Positions 16,143 to 25,534 of a stretch of DNA of 64,000 nt are shown here, one piece after another. This DNA is from Thermoplasmatota archaeon (GTDB taxonomy: Archaea; Thermoplasmatota; JAKEGO01). The notes beneath the pieces are model-generated. The model saw only the letters and a program-made list of their open reading frames with translations, was not told where the DNA came from and ran no database searches. The position numbers were made by a program, and so were the translations under genes. The stretch spans positions 174,993 to 238,992 of the forward strand of contig JANQNK010000004.1 of assembly GCA_028279595.1 (NCBI GenBank). Direction: 5' to 3'. Each line of letters begins with the position of its first letter. Position 1 is the first letter of the stretch.

Positions 16143-17072
16143 TCAGAACTCCGGGACCATCTCCTTGACTTCCTGGTACGTGAAGACAGGGCCGTGCTTG
16201 CACACGTAGATGTCGCCGATGTTGCAGCGGCCGCACTTGCCTATGCCGCACTTCATCCTGTTCTCCAGGGTCGTGTAGATCTGGTCCGAGGACCAGCCGA
16301 GCTTCTCGAGGGCCTGGGTGATGAACTTGATGGCGATCGGAGGTCCACACGTGACGACGATGGAGTTCTCCGGTGACGGCTTGACCACCTCGACCAGCTG
16401 CGGTACGAAACAGGTGAACCTGTTCTGTCCGGCAGGTATCTCGGTGTCGCCTGGCGACTTCATGTTTATCGCCGGCCAGTCCTCGTGGGACGCCGCCTCG
16501 ATCGGGCCGTCGGGTCCGAACTTCCAGTCGATGCAGAGCCAGAGGTCCAGGTCGTCGCGGGCCTCGATCTCCTTGAACTCCTCCTTGTAGGCCAGGTCCG
16601 CCGGTGTCCTGGCGCCGTAGATGAGCGTGACATCGCCGTAATCCTTCCTGTGATCGGGATGGAGCACCCACTGGTAGACGCTCCTGACCGGGGAGATGCC
16701 GATACCGGCACCGATGAAGACCATGTTCTTGCCCTTCCAGTCGTCCACGGGGAAGTCGTTGCCATAGGGACCTCTCAGTCCGACCTTGTCGCCGACATCG
16801 AGCTCGTGGAGCTTTCCAGTGACGTTGCCAACCCGCATCGCCGAGACCTCGACTATTCCGTCGGTGTTCGGGAAAGAGGATATCGCGAAGACGCTCTCGC
16901 CGGTGCCGAAGTGGCTGACGATGCAGAACTGGCCCGGCTTGTGGAGGAAGTCCTCGCGCTCGGACTCGTCGTCGATCTGCATCTTGAACGTCCGTATCGG
17001 ACGGCCGCCGCCGGCCTCAAGCTGGATGTCCAGCACAGTTGCCGTGACCGGCTTGTAGATGTTGTCGGTCAT
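16143..17072 (-). CDS. floxA: FAD/NAD(P)-binding electron-transfer subunit (FloxA / sulfhydrogenase gamma type)
   Basis: A 309-residue ferredoxin-NADP reductase-like subunit that should exchange electrons with NAD(P)H. Residues 1-95 are the FAD-binding barrel; GRPIRTFKMQI and KPGQFCIVS.FG are typical. About 110-240 are the NAD(P)-binding domain (VFIGAGIGISPVRSVYQW, LIYGARTPADLAYKEE, VVTCGPPIAIKF). The C-terminal KCGIGKCGRCNIGDIYVCKHGP is the [2Fe-2S] Cys cluster of PyrK/HydG relatives. ATG at 17072 follows GAGGAGG; upstream in-frame codons lie inside floxB. It is the last gene of the 13-gene operon. With floxB, floxC and mvhD it forms the input module known from FloxABCD-HdrABC of sulfate reducers. 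NADH versus NADPH cannot be decided. Confidence 0.87.
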   Translation of the reverse strand: MTDNIYKPVTATVLDIQLEAGGGRPIRTFKMQIDDESEREDFLHKPGQFCIVSHFGTGESVFAISSFPNTDGIVEVSAMRVGNVTGKLHELDVGDKVGLRGPYGNDFPVDDWKGKNMVFIGAGIGISPVRSVYQWVLHPDHRKDYGDVTLIYGARTPADLAYKEEFKEIEARDDLDLWLCIDWKFGPDGPIEAASHEDWPAINMKSPGDTEIPAGQNRFTCFVPQLVEVVKPSPENSIVVTCGPPIAIKFITQALEKLGWSSDQIYTTLENRMKCGIGKCGRCNIGDIYVCKHGPVFTYQEVKEMVPEF

Positions 17073-17073
17073 T

Positions 17074-18138
17074 TCATGCAGCCTCCTCGCCCTTCGCGTC
17101 GGCATCCTTCTCCATGCACGCTCGCGCGACAGCGCCCTCCGTCACATCGATGATGTCGATGTTCACGGGACAGGCGGATATGCACCTGCCGCAGCCGACG
17201 CAGCCTATCACGCCGAGGTTGTTGTCGATGTAGAGGAACTTGTGGTACATCCTGTTCCGCTGCCTCATGCGCTTCGCCGGCCTCGGGTTGTGCCCCGATG
17301 CGTGGGATGAGTAGTACTCGAACTGGCAGGAGTCCCAGGTCCGCTCGCGCCGTCCCTCGCCCTGCTTCACGACGTCGTTGATGTCGAAGCAGTGGCAGGT
17401 CGGACAGAGCAGGGTGCACATGCCGCATCCGATGCAGCTGGCCGAGATATCCTCCCAGTACTTGCTTTCGAAGAGACAGCGGAGGGATTCCGCCACCTCG
17501 GCCCTGTCGAAAGTGCGTGTGATCGCCTTCACGGCGTTCTCCTTGACCTCCTCGGCAGACGACTCATCGTCCGAGACGGCCTCTACGAAGAGGTTCCCGC
17601 CAAGCTCGATCAGGGCCTCGCCCTTCTCGGTGACGCTCTCGACGAAGTACCTGTCACCCAGGTCGGTCCAGAGGCTGTCGACCCCTTCCGTTCCGGAGGG
17701 GCTCCCCTCGATGGAGGTGCAGAAGCAGTTCTCATCGGGTTTCTGGCCCGAGCACGTTAGCGCGATCGTCGTCGCTCTCTCGCGCCTGTCAACGAAGTAA
17801 GGGTCGATGTAGTCCCAGGTGAAGAGCTTGTCCAGGAGCGTGAACGCCTTGGCGTCGCATGGACGCACGCCGAACACCACGAGCGGCTTGCTCGCCCGCT
17901 GCGGCTCCTCCGCGCCTACGAAACGCGCTCCGTCGCGCTTGAACTCGAACATCGTCTCGGTCTGGGGGAAGAAGACGGACTTCGGAGGGACCTGCGAGTT
18001 GCCGAACTCGAGATCGGGAGCGGAATCGAGCTTCTTGTAGGTCCAGACCCCGTCGACCTCCACCGGTCCGTAGACCTCATGCTCCGAGAGCGCCTCGAAG
18101 AGGGCGTCCATCTTGTCCTTTCCAATTGTGTGTGACAT
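17074..18138 (-). CDS. floxB: Iron-sulfur electron-transfer subunit (FloxB / sulfhydrogenase beta type)
   Basis: 354 residues. The N-terminal domain (1-215) is of the type seen in sulfhydrogenase beta/FloxB subunits: VFFPQTETMFEF, VVFGVRPCDAKAF, TSIEGSPSGTEGVDSL with several Cys (CSGQKPDENCFC). The C-terminal part holds two [4Fe-4S] motifs, SCIGCGMCTLLCPTCHCFD (about 234-252) and GCVGCGRCISACPVNI (about 315-330), separated by a basic segment. It should relay electrons between FloxA and HdrA/MvhD. The stop lies 1 nt before floxA and the start 12 nt after floxC. Annotation pipelines may call it a 4Fe-4S dicluster or hydrogenase protein, but no hydrogenase catalytic subunit is present. Confidence 0.83.
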   Translation of the reverse strand: MSHTIGKDKMDALFEALSEHEVYGPVEVDGVWTYKKLDSAPDLEFGNSQVPPKSVFFPQTETMFEFKRDGARFVGAEEPQRASKPLVVFGVRPCDAKAFTLLDKLFTWDYIDPYFVDRRERATTIALTCSGQKPDENCFCTSIEGSPSGTEGVDSLWTDLGDRYFVESVTEKGEALIELGGNLFVEAVSDDESSAEEVKENAVKAITRTFDRAEVAESLRCLFESKYWEDISASCIGCGMCTLLCPTCHCFDINDVVKQGEGRRERTWDSCQFEYYSSHASGHNPRPAKRMRQRNRMYHKFLYIDNNLGVIGCVGCGRCISACPVNIDIIDVTEGAVARACMEKDADAKGEEAA

Positions 18139-18150
18139 GTTTGGTGCCTC

Positions 18151-19071
18151 CTACCAGATGAAATCCTCCGGGTCGGCCGTGTCGCACGTCCCGAACATGC
18201 TGTCGTCCTCGGGATCGACCCCCGCCTCTACGTCGTAGCGTTCCTTCGCCTTCCACTCCAGGTACCTGTTGATCTTCCTGATGGGGATGTCCACGGGGCA
18301 GACGCGCTCGCACTCGCCGCAGTCGACGCAGCGGCCGGCGAGATGCATCGCCCTCACGAGGTGGTAGAACGTGTTCTCGGGCAATTGCACCGACTTCTCG
18401 TTCCACCTGTAGGGCTTCTCGCGGTCGAACACGCACTCCTCGCAGTAGCACAGCGGGCACGCCTCGCGGCATCCGTAGCACCGGACGCACCTCTCGAGCT
18501 GGCGCTCCCAGTACTCCCACCTCTCCTGCGGGGTCATTGCCTCCAACTCGGCCACGTCCGAGTAATCGTCTGTTATCGTTTCAGGGACCGCCTCGCCGCA
18601 GACGACGTCTGCGATCAGTGGATTGTGATGCGTGCATACGAGGCATTTACCGGCGATGTTCTCATCGGTCACCGCGGGCGGCTGCTTTTCGGACCCGTCC
18701 ACCTTCTTGGTGTCGCAGACGCCCTCGCATGTGACCCCGATGATCTTGACGCGCTCCCGTGCGACGATGTTCTCCTTCATGAGCTCGACGATGGTCTTCG
18801 AGTCGCACGGCTTGACGACGATGCCGATCGGCGTCGTGTCGAGCTCCTCGCCACGTCCGGGTCTGGTCTGCATCTCCTCCACGAGGAAGAGCGTCAGGTT
18901 GTTGACGCACATGGAGTTCCATACAAGCTTGTCAGCGTCTTCCGGTCTCCGGACGAAGGCGACCTTCGTGCCTGCGCGGCGGCCCTGTTCGAACCCGACG
19001 ACGTACTTGACCTCTCCGGACTCGAGCCATCCGCGTGCGGTGTCCTGGATCTGGCCCTGGCGGTCCGTCAT
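18151..19071 (-). CDS. floxC: Iron-sulfur electron-transfer subunit (FloxC / FrhB-like)
   Basis: 306 residues. The N-terminal and middle part carries [17 protein letters not shown] near residue 92, ITCEGVCD-like Cys and CLVCTHHNP, features of the F420-hydrogenase-beta/Flox family. The C-terminus has a Cys-rich block ([20 protein letters not shown], about 213-232) and a [4Fe-4S] motif [15 protein letters not shown] (about 264). ATG at 19071 overlaps the mvhD stop as ATGA and has GGAGGTGG 6 nt upstream; the longer frame reaching 19458 is out-of-frame mvhD sequence. The presence of both FloxB- and FloxC-like proteins next to FloxA favours an NAD(P)H-linked rather than F420-linked module, but F420 cannot be excluded. 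Confidence 0.82.
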   Translation of the reverse strand: MTDRQGQIQDTARGWLESGEVKYVVGFEQGRRAGTKVAFVRRPEDADKLVWNSMCVNNLTLFLVEEMQTRPGRGEELDTTPIGIVVKPCDSKTIVELMKENIVARERVKIIGVTCEGVCDTKKVDGSEKQPPAVTDENIAGKCLVCTHHNPLIADVVCGEAVPETITDDYSDVAELEAMTPQERWEYWERQLERCVRCYGCREACPLCYCEECVFDREKPYRWNEKSVQLPENTFYHLVRAMHLAGRCVDCGECERVCPVDIPIRKINRYLEWKAKERYDVEAGVDPEDDSMFGTCDTADPEDFIW

Positions 19072-19508
19072 TGGCCACCACCTCCGGCCATCTTGGTCTG
19101 GGGGCCAAGCTCCCTGACCTGTTCCGTGAACTTGGTGACCACTTCCGCGAACTTGTGGCCCTCGGATGCCGAGACCCACGAGAGCTGGAACCGACCTGGA
19201 TCGATGCCCATGTGGTCCATCAGGTCGTGCAGCAATGTCAGCTTTCGCCTCGCATGATAGTTGCCCTTGATGTAGTGGCAGTCGCCCGGATGACATCCGG
19301 AGACGAGCACACCGTCCGCTCCCTCCTGGAACGCTTTCAGAATGAACTGGGGATTGACCCGGCCAGAGCACATCACCTTGATGATGCGGATGTTGGACGG
19401 ATACTGCAGCCTGGACGTCCCTGCGAGGTCGGCGCCCGTGTAGCTGCACCAGTTGCACAGGAATCCCAGGATCTTCGGCTCGAAATCGTTCTTCGCGTCG
19501 TCAGCCAT
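19068..19508 (-). CDS. mvhD: MvhD/FloxD-type [2Fe-2S] electron-transfer protein
   Basis: A 146-residue Mvh[18 protein letters not shown] (residues 14-30), [12 protein letters not shown] (41-52) and [15 protein letters not shown] (68-82) contain the Cys of the [2Fe-2S] site, and the family core ends near ELGPQ. In Mvh-Hdr and Flox-Hdr complexes MvhD hands electrons to HdrA. It starts 1 nt after the HdrA stop and overlaps floxC by 4 nt (ATGA), so HdrA-MvhD-FloxC are translationally coupled. The last residues (GGGGQ) are a flexible tail. A second MvhD with an extra C-terminal domain is at 32.5 kb. Confidence 0.93.
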   Translation of the reverse strand: MADDAKNDFEPKILGFLCNWCSYTGADLAGTSRLQYPSNIRIIKVMCSGRVNPQFILKAFQEGADGVLVSGCHPGDCHYIKGNYHARRKLTLLHDLMDHMGIDPGRFQLSWVSASEGHKFAEVVTKFTEQVRELGPQTKMAGGGGQ

Positions 19509-22500
19509 TCAATACACCTCGTGCATCGCGCCCTTGATCATCGACAGGATCTGCTCGTCCTTGAAGCCCTTCTGCTGGATCGCTCCCGCGCGGCAGGTCG
19601 CCGTGCAGACGCCGCATCCCTTGCACAGGGCGGTGTTCACGATCGCCTTTCCGCTCTCCAGATCGATGGCCGAGAACGGGCAGGCGGCCACGCAGAGGCC
19701 GCAGCCGCTGCATATCTCCTCCAGGACGTTGGCGGTGATCCCCTCGAGTACCAGGGTGCCCTTCATGATAGGTATCGCCGCCCTCGACGCAGCTCCCTCG
19801 GACTGCGCGATGGTATCGGCCAGGTTCTTCGGGAAGTGCGCTGAACCACAGAAGTAGACCCCGTCGGTGGCGAAGTCAAGCGGTCTGATCTTGGCGTGCG
19901 CCTCGATGAGGTAGCGTCCGGGTCCCGCGGGTATTTTGAACATCTCCATCAGGCCCTCGACGCTCTCGTTGCCCTCGGTCTGGGCCGTGAGCACAACGAG
20001 GTCAGCGGGAAGTTCGAGCGTGTCGCCGTAGATGGAGTCGTGGACGGTCACCATGACGTTCCCGTCATCGTCGACCGCCACCTCTGGCTGTTCCTCGTAG
20101 GTGTAGCGGACGATCTTCACCCTCTTGCCCTCGATGACATCGGTGAAGTACTCCTCCTCGTCCTTTCCGAAGACGCGGATGTCGCGGTAGAGGATGTATA
20201 CGTCGCTGTCCGGGTACATCTCCTTGATCATCTTGGCGTTCTTGATGGACACGCCGCAACCCACGCGACAGCAGTATGGCCGCTCCGGCTCCATGGCGCC
20301 GGCGCAGTTCACCATGACCACGGTCTTGGGCTTCTCCAGGGTTCCGGCCTCGATCCTCTCCTCGAGCTCGGTCTGGGTCATGATCTTCTCGCTGTCGCCG
20401 TAGCCGTACCGGCCGGTGAGGTCGATCTCGCCGAACCCGGAGGCGATTATCGCAGTCCCGAACTCGAGCTTCTCCTCTCCGCCGGGAGTGTTGATGGTGG
20501 CCTCGAAGTTTCCGATGAATCCCTCGATGTCCTCGAGGGTGGACCCGGTCATTACCGTGATGAACTCCGACTCGCTGACCCTCTTGATGAGCGGATCGAT
20601 GATGTCGCTCGCCTTCACGTCGGACGGGAAGAGCGTGTGCAGTCTGCGCAGCATGCCGCCCAGTTCGGGGTCCTTCTCGAGAAGATATGTCTTTATCTTC
20701 ATGTCCGAGAGAGCGAGCGCCGCCCTCATCCCGGATAGGCCGCCTCCGACTATCAGGACGGACGGAATGACCGAGACCTCCTCCTGCTCCAGGGGTTCAA
20801 GGAGCGCGGACTTGTTCGCAGACATCCGTACCAGGTCCTTCGCCTTCTGGGTGGCCTCCTCCCTGTCGTGGGAGTGGACCCATGAACAGTGCTGTCTGAT
20901 GTTGGCGAACTCGAAGAGGTACTTGTTCAGGCCGGCCTCGACCATTGTGTCCTGGAACAGACCGCCGTGCGTGATCGGCGAACATGCCGCGACGATCACA
21001 CGGTTCAGACCCTCCTCCTCGATCTTCTCCCTGATGTCCTTCTGGGTGTCCTCGGAGCAGGCGAACATTATGTCAGTGGCGTACTCGACGTAGGGCTGTT
21101 CGCCAATGTAATCGGCGACCTCCTTGCAGTCGAGGTAGCCGTTGATGTTCTTGCCGCAGTGACAGACGAACACTCCGATGCGGGGCTTCTCGCCGGTGAC
21201 GTCCTTCTGCTCCGGCGGCTCGACGGCCTCCGCCTGGTCCCTGTCTACGATGTCGCTGATGGCCTTGGCGGCCGCACCGCTGGCCATCGCCACGGAGTCC
21301 GGGATGTCCTTGGGGCCCTGGTCGCAGCCCGCGAGGTATACGCCGTCGCGGGTGGACTCGATCGGGTCCGTCATTATGGACTTGACCTGGAAGAAACCGC
21401 TCTCGTCCACGTCGATACCGAGCACCTCGGCGAGGCGCTGGTTCTCCTGGGACGGGATTATCGCGGTGGAAAGGACGAGCATCTCGACCGTCTTCTCCTT
21501 CACCTCCCGGGTGTGTGTGTCCATGTATCTTATCGTGATGCTCTTGTCCTCGTTCTCGTAGACGCTGGACGGCCGGGCGCGGATGTACTCCACACCCATG
21601 TCCTTGGCCTTGTCGTAGTACTGCTGGAAGTCCTTTCCGTAGGCGCGGAGGTCCATGTAGAAGATGGAGACGTCTGTCTCGGGATCGGTCTCCTTCTGTA
21701 TCGAGGCCTCCTTGGTTGCGTACATGCAGCACACGCGGGAGCAGTAGGGCCACCCGAGCTGCTTGCTCCGGGAGCCGACGCACTGGATCCACGCGATCGA
21801 TTCCGGCTTCTCGCCGTCGGACGGCCTCCTAGCCTTGCCTTCGGTCGGACCGAAGGAGGAAAGCAGGCGTTCGAACTGCATCGCCGTGATGACGTTAGGG
21901 TACTTGCCGTAGCCGTACTCGCGCCTCATCTCCACGGGCTCGAAGAGCTCGTATCCCGTTGCGACGATGACGCTGCCCACCTTGACCTCGATGTCCTCGG
22001 ACTTCTCGAGGAAGGAGATGGCCCCCGGCTCGCAGACCCTCTCGCAGGAGCCGCAGCCGACGCAGGCCTCGTAATCTATCGTGTAGACGATCGGCACGGC
22101 CTGGGGGAACTCGATGTAGATCGCCTTCCTCTTGGCCAGCTTCTCGTCGAAGACGCTGATGACGTCGACGGGGCACACGGGTGTGCAATCGTCGCAGCCG
22201 GTGCACTTGTCGGGGTCGACGTACTTGCTCTTCCTGTACACGCGGGCGGTGAAGTTGCCCGCCTCGCCCTTCAGATCAGCGATCTCGGCGTAGGTAAGTA
22301 AGGTAATGTTCGGATGTCTGGAGACCTCCACCATCTTCGGGGCGGAGGTGCAGATCGAGCAGTCGTTCGTCGGGAAGGTCTTGTCCAGCTTCACCATGTT
22401 CCCGCCGATCGTGGACGACTTGTCGATGAGGATCACACGGTATCCCTTGTCGGCGATGTCCAGCGCCGCCTGCATCCCGGATATCCCGGCGCCGACGATG

Positions 22501-22688
22501 AGCACATCGCCCTCCATCTTGCGCTTGCGGGAATGGATCGCTGTCTCTGCGACGATGGCCGCATCGCTCTCAGCCTGGGGCCACTCGTCGTCGAGCTTCG
22601 CTATCTCCGGCACCTGGATCAGGTAGTCGTCCTCAAGGGGGACGTCCTCGTAGTACTGCGGAATTATTCCATCACTCTGGTCGGGCAT
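19509..22688 (-). CDS. hdrA: HdrA, double-length (two FAD domains), operon 1
   Basis: 1059 residues: the flavin-based electron-bifurcating subunit of heterodisulfide-reductase-type complexes. Residues 1-58 are a non-conserved extension. A first thioredoxin-reductase-like FAD domain (DVLIVGAGISGMQAALDIA, about 61-79) has the DKTFPTNDCSICTSAPKM segment, then two [4Fe-4S] motifs, CTGCDDCTPVCPVD (about 160) and CVGCGSCERVCEPG (about 208). About 503 onward is a full HdrA: the N-terminal domain (GVFVCHCGKNINGY), a second FAD domain (VLIVGGGLSGMRAA, about 643) and C-terminal [4Fe-4S] motifs CSGCGLCVAACPF (about 993) and CKGCGVCTATCRAG. The second half lacks the inserted ferredoxin of the first. It follows korC (17-nt overlap) and precedes mvhD, so it is co-expressed with Kor and Flox. 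Confidence 0.93.
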   Translation of the reverse strand: MPDQSDGIIPQYYEDVPLEDDYLIQVPEIAKLDDEWPQAESDAAIVAETAIHSRKRKMEGDVLIVGAGISGMQAALDIADKGYRVILIDKSSTIGGNMVKLDKTFPTNDCSICTSAPKMVEVSRHPNITLLTYAEIADLKGEAGNFTARVYRKSKYVDPDKCTGCDDCTPVCPVDVISVFDEKLAKRKAIYIEFPQAVPIVYTIDYEACVGCGSCERVCEPGAISFLEKSEDIEVKVGSVIVATGYELFEPVEMRREYGYGKYPNVITAMQFERLLSSFGPTEGKARRPSDGEKPESIAWIQCVGSRSKQLGWPYCSRVCCMYATKEASIQKETDPETDVSIFYMDLRAYGKDFQQYYDKAKDMGVEYIRARPSSVYENEDKSITIRYMDTHTREVKEKTVEMLVLSTAIIPSQENQRLAEVLGIDVDESGFFQVKSIMTDPIESTRDGVYLAGCDQGPKDIPDSVAMASGAAAKAISDIVDRDQAEAVEPPEQKDVTGEKPRIGVFVCHCGKNINGYLDCKEVADYIGEQPYVEYATDIMFACSEDTQKDIREKIEEEGLNRVIVAACSPITHGGLFQDTMVEAGLNKYLFEFANIRQHCSWVHSHDREEATQKAKDLVRMSANKSALLEPLEQEEVSVIPSVLIVGGGLSGMRAALALSDMKIKTYLLEKDPELGGMLRRLHTLFPSDVKASDIIDPLIKRVSESEFITVMTGSTLEDIEGFIGNFEATINTPGGEEKLEFGTAIIASGFGEIDLTGRYGYGDSEKIMTQTELEERIEAGTLEKPKTVVMVNCAGAMEPERPYCCRVGCGVSIKNAKMIKEMYPDSDVYILYRDIRVFGKDEEEYFTDVIEGKRVKIVRYTYEEQPEVAVDDDGNVMVTVHDSIYGDTLELPADLVVLTAQTEGNESVEGLMEMFKIPAGPGRYLIEAHAKIRPLDFATDGVYFCGSAHFPKNLADTIAQSEGAASRAAIPIMKGTLVLEGITANVLEEICSGCGLCVAACPFSAIDLESGKAIVNTALCKGCGVCTATCRAGAIQQKGFKDEQILSMIKGAMHEVY

Positions 22689-23211
22689 TCTTACCAGCCT
22701 CTAATCCTCTCTCGAATGCGTTCACGTTGAGGTCTATGAACCGCTTCGGCACGCTGTCTACTACGGCCTTCTTGACGGACTCCGGGTCGAGGAGGTCGTC
22801 GATCCCGGCCATGGCACCCACCATCGCGATGTTGGTAACGATCTTGTTACCCAGGTCCTCTGCGATCTTCTGGACCCTGACCTTGTAGATCGGCCGACCT
22901 ATGTCGTGGTTCGGCACGAGGTCTGGATCGATGATAATGACTGTGTTCTCATGCAGATCGTCGCGATACGTGTTGAAGGCCTCCTGGGCCATCGCCACGT
23001 ACAGGTCCACGCCGGTCGGGCGCGGGTATCCGATCTTCTCGTCCGAGATCAGGACCTCGGAGCGGGCGGCGCCTCCGCGGGCCTCGGGTCCGTATGACTG
23101 GCTCTGGACAGCATTGAGGTCTCCGAACACGCAGGCTGCCTTTCCCCAGATGAATCCGGCCAGGATCACTCCCTGACCGCCGAAACCGCAGATCCTCACT
23201 TCACGTTTCAT
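22672..23211 (-). CDS. korC: 2-oxoglutarate:ferredoxin oxidoreductase, gamma subunit
   Basis: A 179-residue gamma domain of the 2-oxoacid:ferredoxin oxidoreductase family. It starts MKREVRICGFGGQGVILAGF (GxGGQG motif) and continues with QSQSYGPEARGGAARSEVLIS, the typical substrate/CoA-side segment, and VTNIAMVGAMAGI. ATG at 23211 follows a GGGG element and lies 2 nt after the korB stop; an upstream ATG at 23226 lies inside korB. The 3' end overlaps hdrA by 17 nt. Role: with KorABD, oxidative decarboxylation of 2-oxoglutarate to succinyl-CoA or the reverse reductive carboxylation. Confidence 0.92.
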   Translation of the reverse strand: MKREVRICGFGGQGVILAGFIWGKAACVFGDLNAVQSQSYGPEARGGAARSEVLISDEKIGYPRPTGVDLYVAMAQEAFNTYRDDLHENTVIIIDPDLVPNHDIGRPIYKVRVQKIAEDLGNKIVTNIAMVGAMAGIDDLLDPESVKKAVVDSVPKRFIDLNVNAFERGLEAGKNARPE

Positions 23212-23213
23212 GT

Positions 23214-24092
23214 TCAGACCCCCCACTTCGCGTCGTCCTGCTCCATCAGTCTCGTGGTCATCTTGTCATACTCCCCGAAGAAGCCGGACCTCTCCTGATG
23301 CTGGAACACGCCGATCTTGATCTTGTTCTTGGCGGCCGCGATCTCCTCCTCGGTTCCGTAGTCCATGATCCGGTCGTAGTCCTCCATGAGCATGGTGTTA
23401 TCCTCGTACCACGTCCATAGCGCGTCGATCTTGCCCAGCTTGTTCCTCCGGCCGTAGGCCGTCGGACAGGGGGACATGAGCTCGACGAGTCCGAAACCCG
23501 GTGTCGAGAGGGCGTCCTTGATGGACTTGATCGGCTGGTACGGATAGAAGACGGGCCAACGAGCCACGTACGCTGCTCCGAGGGCCTGGGTCAGTTCGGA
23601 TATGTTGAACGCATGCTCGATGTTCCCGTAAGGTGCGGTTGTGGCGATACTGCCCTTCGGCGCCGTCGGGGCCAGCTGTCCGCCGGTCATCCCGTAGATG
23701 AAGTTGTTCAGCAGGATCACTGTCATGTCGATGTTCCTCCGGGCAGCGTGGATGAAATGGTTTCCGCCGATCCCGGTGGCGTCGCCGTCGCCGGTGAAGA
23801 CGATGACGTGCAGGTCGGGGTTCGCCGCCTTTATCCCGGTCGCGAACGCGATGGCGCGACCGTGCGTGGTGTGCAGGCCGTCCGCGCTGACGTACCCGGG
23901 TATCCTCGACGAGCAGCCGATACCGGATGCAAGAGCAACGTCGTCCATGTCGATCCCGAGCTCCTCTATGGCCCAGAACACGTAGTCCAGCGAGTTGCCG
24001 TGGCCGCATCCGTTGCAGAAGATGGTCGGCAGCATTCCGTCCCTAAGGTACTTCTCCCTCAGCTCGTTCGCGTTGATCATGTCCTCGACCAT
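23214..24092 (-). CDS. korB: 2-oxoglutarate:ferredoxin oxidoreductase, beta subunit (TPP-binding)
   Basis: 292 residues. The TPP/Mg motif is VFTGDGDATGIGGNHFIHAA (about 98-117) with the downstream VILLNNFIYGMTGGQ. The N-terminal PTIFCNGCGHG (about 22-32) and GIGCSSRIPGY (about 57) hold the [4Fe-4S] Cys; a fourth is SPCPTAYGRRN near 207. This is the KorB/OorB pattern rather than pyruvate-specific PorB, though substrate assignment from sequence alone is not absolute. The start ATG shares a base with the korA stop (TGATG). A succinyl-CoA synthetase is encoded nearby and a fumarate reductase in the same operon, which supports 2-oxoglutarate. Confidence 0.93.
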   Translation of the reverse strand: MVEDMINANELREKYLRDGMLPTIFCNGCGHGNSLDYVFWAIEELGIDMDDVALASGIGCSSRIPGYVSADGLHTTHGRAIAFATGIKAANPDLHVIVFTGDGDATGIGGNHFIHAARRNIDMTVILLNNFIYGMTGGQLAPTAPKGSIATTAPYGNIEHAFNISELTQALGAAYVARWPVFYPYQPIKSIKDALSTPGFGLVELMSPCPTAYGRRNKLGKIDALWTWYEDNTMLMEDYDRIMDYGTEEEIAAAKNKIKIGVFQHQERSGFFGEYDKMTTRLMEQDDAKWGV

Positions 24093-25273
24093 CAGCTCAC
24101 CTCCAGCATCTCTAACAGTTCCTGTGGCAGGTGCATCTCACCGCCTATCTTCGGGGCCAGAACGATCTCACAGCCGGGATCGGAGTACTCGACTATCGGG
24201 TGGTACATCTGGCCTAGGTTCATCTCCGGGACGATTATCTTGTCGACCTGCTTGGAGACCTTGTTGACGATGTGCCTCGGGAACGGCCAGCAGAGCTTCA
24301 TCCGGAGCATTCCCGCCTTGATCCCCTTCGCTCGGGCCATGGCGACGGCGCTCTCAGCGGGTCTGGCGGACGCACCGTATGTGACGAACGCCACCTCTGC
24401 GTCCTCGAGTTCGATCTCCTCGACGTCGGTCATCTCCTCCCGGTCGTCGGTTATCTTCGTGATTATCCTCATCACCAACCGCTCGTGGTCCGGCTGCTTG
24501 TCGGTCTTCGGGAATCCCTTGTCATTGTGTGTCAGTCCAGTGACGTATGTGCGGTATCCCGATCCGAACGTCGGGAAGTCGGGCACCTTGCTTCCGGTGG
24601 TCGGCGATTCCGCGAACGGAAGGAAGGTCTCCTTGTCCGTGGTCGCCTCGACCCTCTCGATAAGGGGCATCTCCTCCTCCTCCGGGATGACGACCTTCTC
24701 CCTCAGATGTCCGACCTCCCCGTCGGTCATCAGGCACACCGGGTGCCTGTACTTCTCCGACAGGTTGAACGAGTCGATGGTCATGTCCAGGCACTCCTGC
24801 ACGGTACTGGGGGCGTAGGCTATCGCCTCCATGTCGCCGTGGGTGCCCCATCGCACCTGCATCATATCGCCCTGGGCGCCGAGGGTCGGCTGACCCGTGG
24901 ACGGCCCCGTCCTCTGGACGTTGGCGATGACGCAAGGCGTCTCGGTCATGATCGCGTAACCGTAGTTCTCCATCATCAGCGAGAATCCGGGTCCAGACGT
25001 CGCTGTCATCGCCTTCGCACCGCCCCATGCGGCGCCGATGACTGCGGCTATGCTTGCGATCTCGTCCTCCATCTGGATGAAGCATCCGCCAACCCGCGGG
25101 AGCAGCCGGGCCATGCCCTCAGCCACCTCTGACGCAGGTGTGATCGGATATCCCCCGAAGAACGACACCCCAGACAGAAGCCCGCCGTATGCGACGGCCA
25201 TGTCTCCCTGGATGAACTGTACCTTCTCGCCGAGGACCTTCCTGATGCGTACTGGGTCCCTCTCATACTTCAT
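24092..25273 (-). CDS. korA: 2-oxoglutarate:ferredoxin oxidoreductase, alpha subunit
   Basis: 393 residues. It carries the pyrimidine-binding and transketolase C-terminal domains: QGDMAVAYGGLLSGVSFFGG YPITPASEVAE near residue 22, IQMEDEIASIAAVIGAAWGG (about 66-85), TATSGPGFSLMMENYGYAI (about 90), VQRTGPSTGQPTLGAQGD (about 119) and the C-terminal YGASARPAESAV and MKLCWPFP. The GPSTG.PT motif with QGDMMQ is the KorA/VorB-like type. It overlaps korD by 11 nt and korB by 1 nt. Electrons go to ferredoxin through KorD. Confidence 0.94.
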   Translation of the reverse strand: MKYERDPVRIRKVLGEKVQFIQGDMAVAYGGLLSGVSFFGGYPITPASEVAEGMARLLPRVGGCFIQMEDEIASIAAVIGAAWGGAKAMTATSGPGFSLMMENYGYAIMTETPCVIANVQRTGPSTGQPTLGAQGDMMQVRWGTHGDMEAIAYAPSTVQECLDMTIDSFNLSEKYRHPVCLMTDGEVGHLREKVVIPEEEEMPLIERVEATTDKETFLPFAESPTTGSKVPDFPTFGSGYRTYVTGLTHNDKGFPKTDKQPDHERLVMRIITKITDDREEMTDVEEIELEDAEVAFVTYGASARPAESAVAMARAKGIKAGMLRMKLCWPFPRHIVNKVSKQVDKIIVPEMNLGQMYHPIVEYSDPGCEIVLAPKIGGEMHLPQELLEMLEVS

Positions 25274-25520
25274 TAGCTACACCTCCGATGATGAGCCCGC
25301 TCTTCGACTCCTCCTTCCTCTCCTCCGCGACCACGGTGATCGCGAAGTCCGGACAGAGCAACTCGCAGAGCCGGCAGTAATTGCATTCGTTCTCCTCCTT
25401 CAATTTGGGTGGATAGACGCCTCGCTTGTTCAGCTCGTCGGATGTCTCGAGAGCATGGACCGGGCACCTCCTGACGCATATATCGCAGCCCTTGCACCAG
25501 TCCTTGATCACCTCGATCAT
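25263..25520 (-). CDS. korD: 2-oxoglutarate:ferredoxin oxidoreductase, delta subunit (2[4Fe-4S])
   Basis: An 85-residue ferredoxin. The motifs are WCKGCDICVRRCPVHAL and CNYCRLCELLCPDFAI, each able to bind a [4Fe-4S] cluster, with a 30-residue spacer and a charged C-terminal tail. It begins 14 nt after the fumarate reductase A stop and overlaps korA. It carries electrons between KorABC and ferredoxin, and possibly directly to the co-encoded HdrA. Confidence 0.92.
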   Translation of the reverse strand: MIEVIKDWCKGCDICVRRCPVHALETSDELNKRGVYPPKLKEENECNYCRLCELLCPDFAITVVAEERKEESKSGLIIGGVANEV

Positions 25521-25534
25521 GTCCCTTCACCACC

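Noticed and set aside
20889..22301. 470-codon plus-strand frame opposite hdrA of operon 1
   Set aside because: Antisense shadow of a high-GC gene. The same effect occurs opposite the other hdrA genes (for example 30188-31594).
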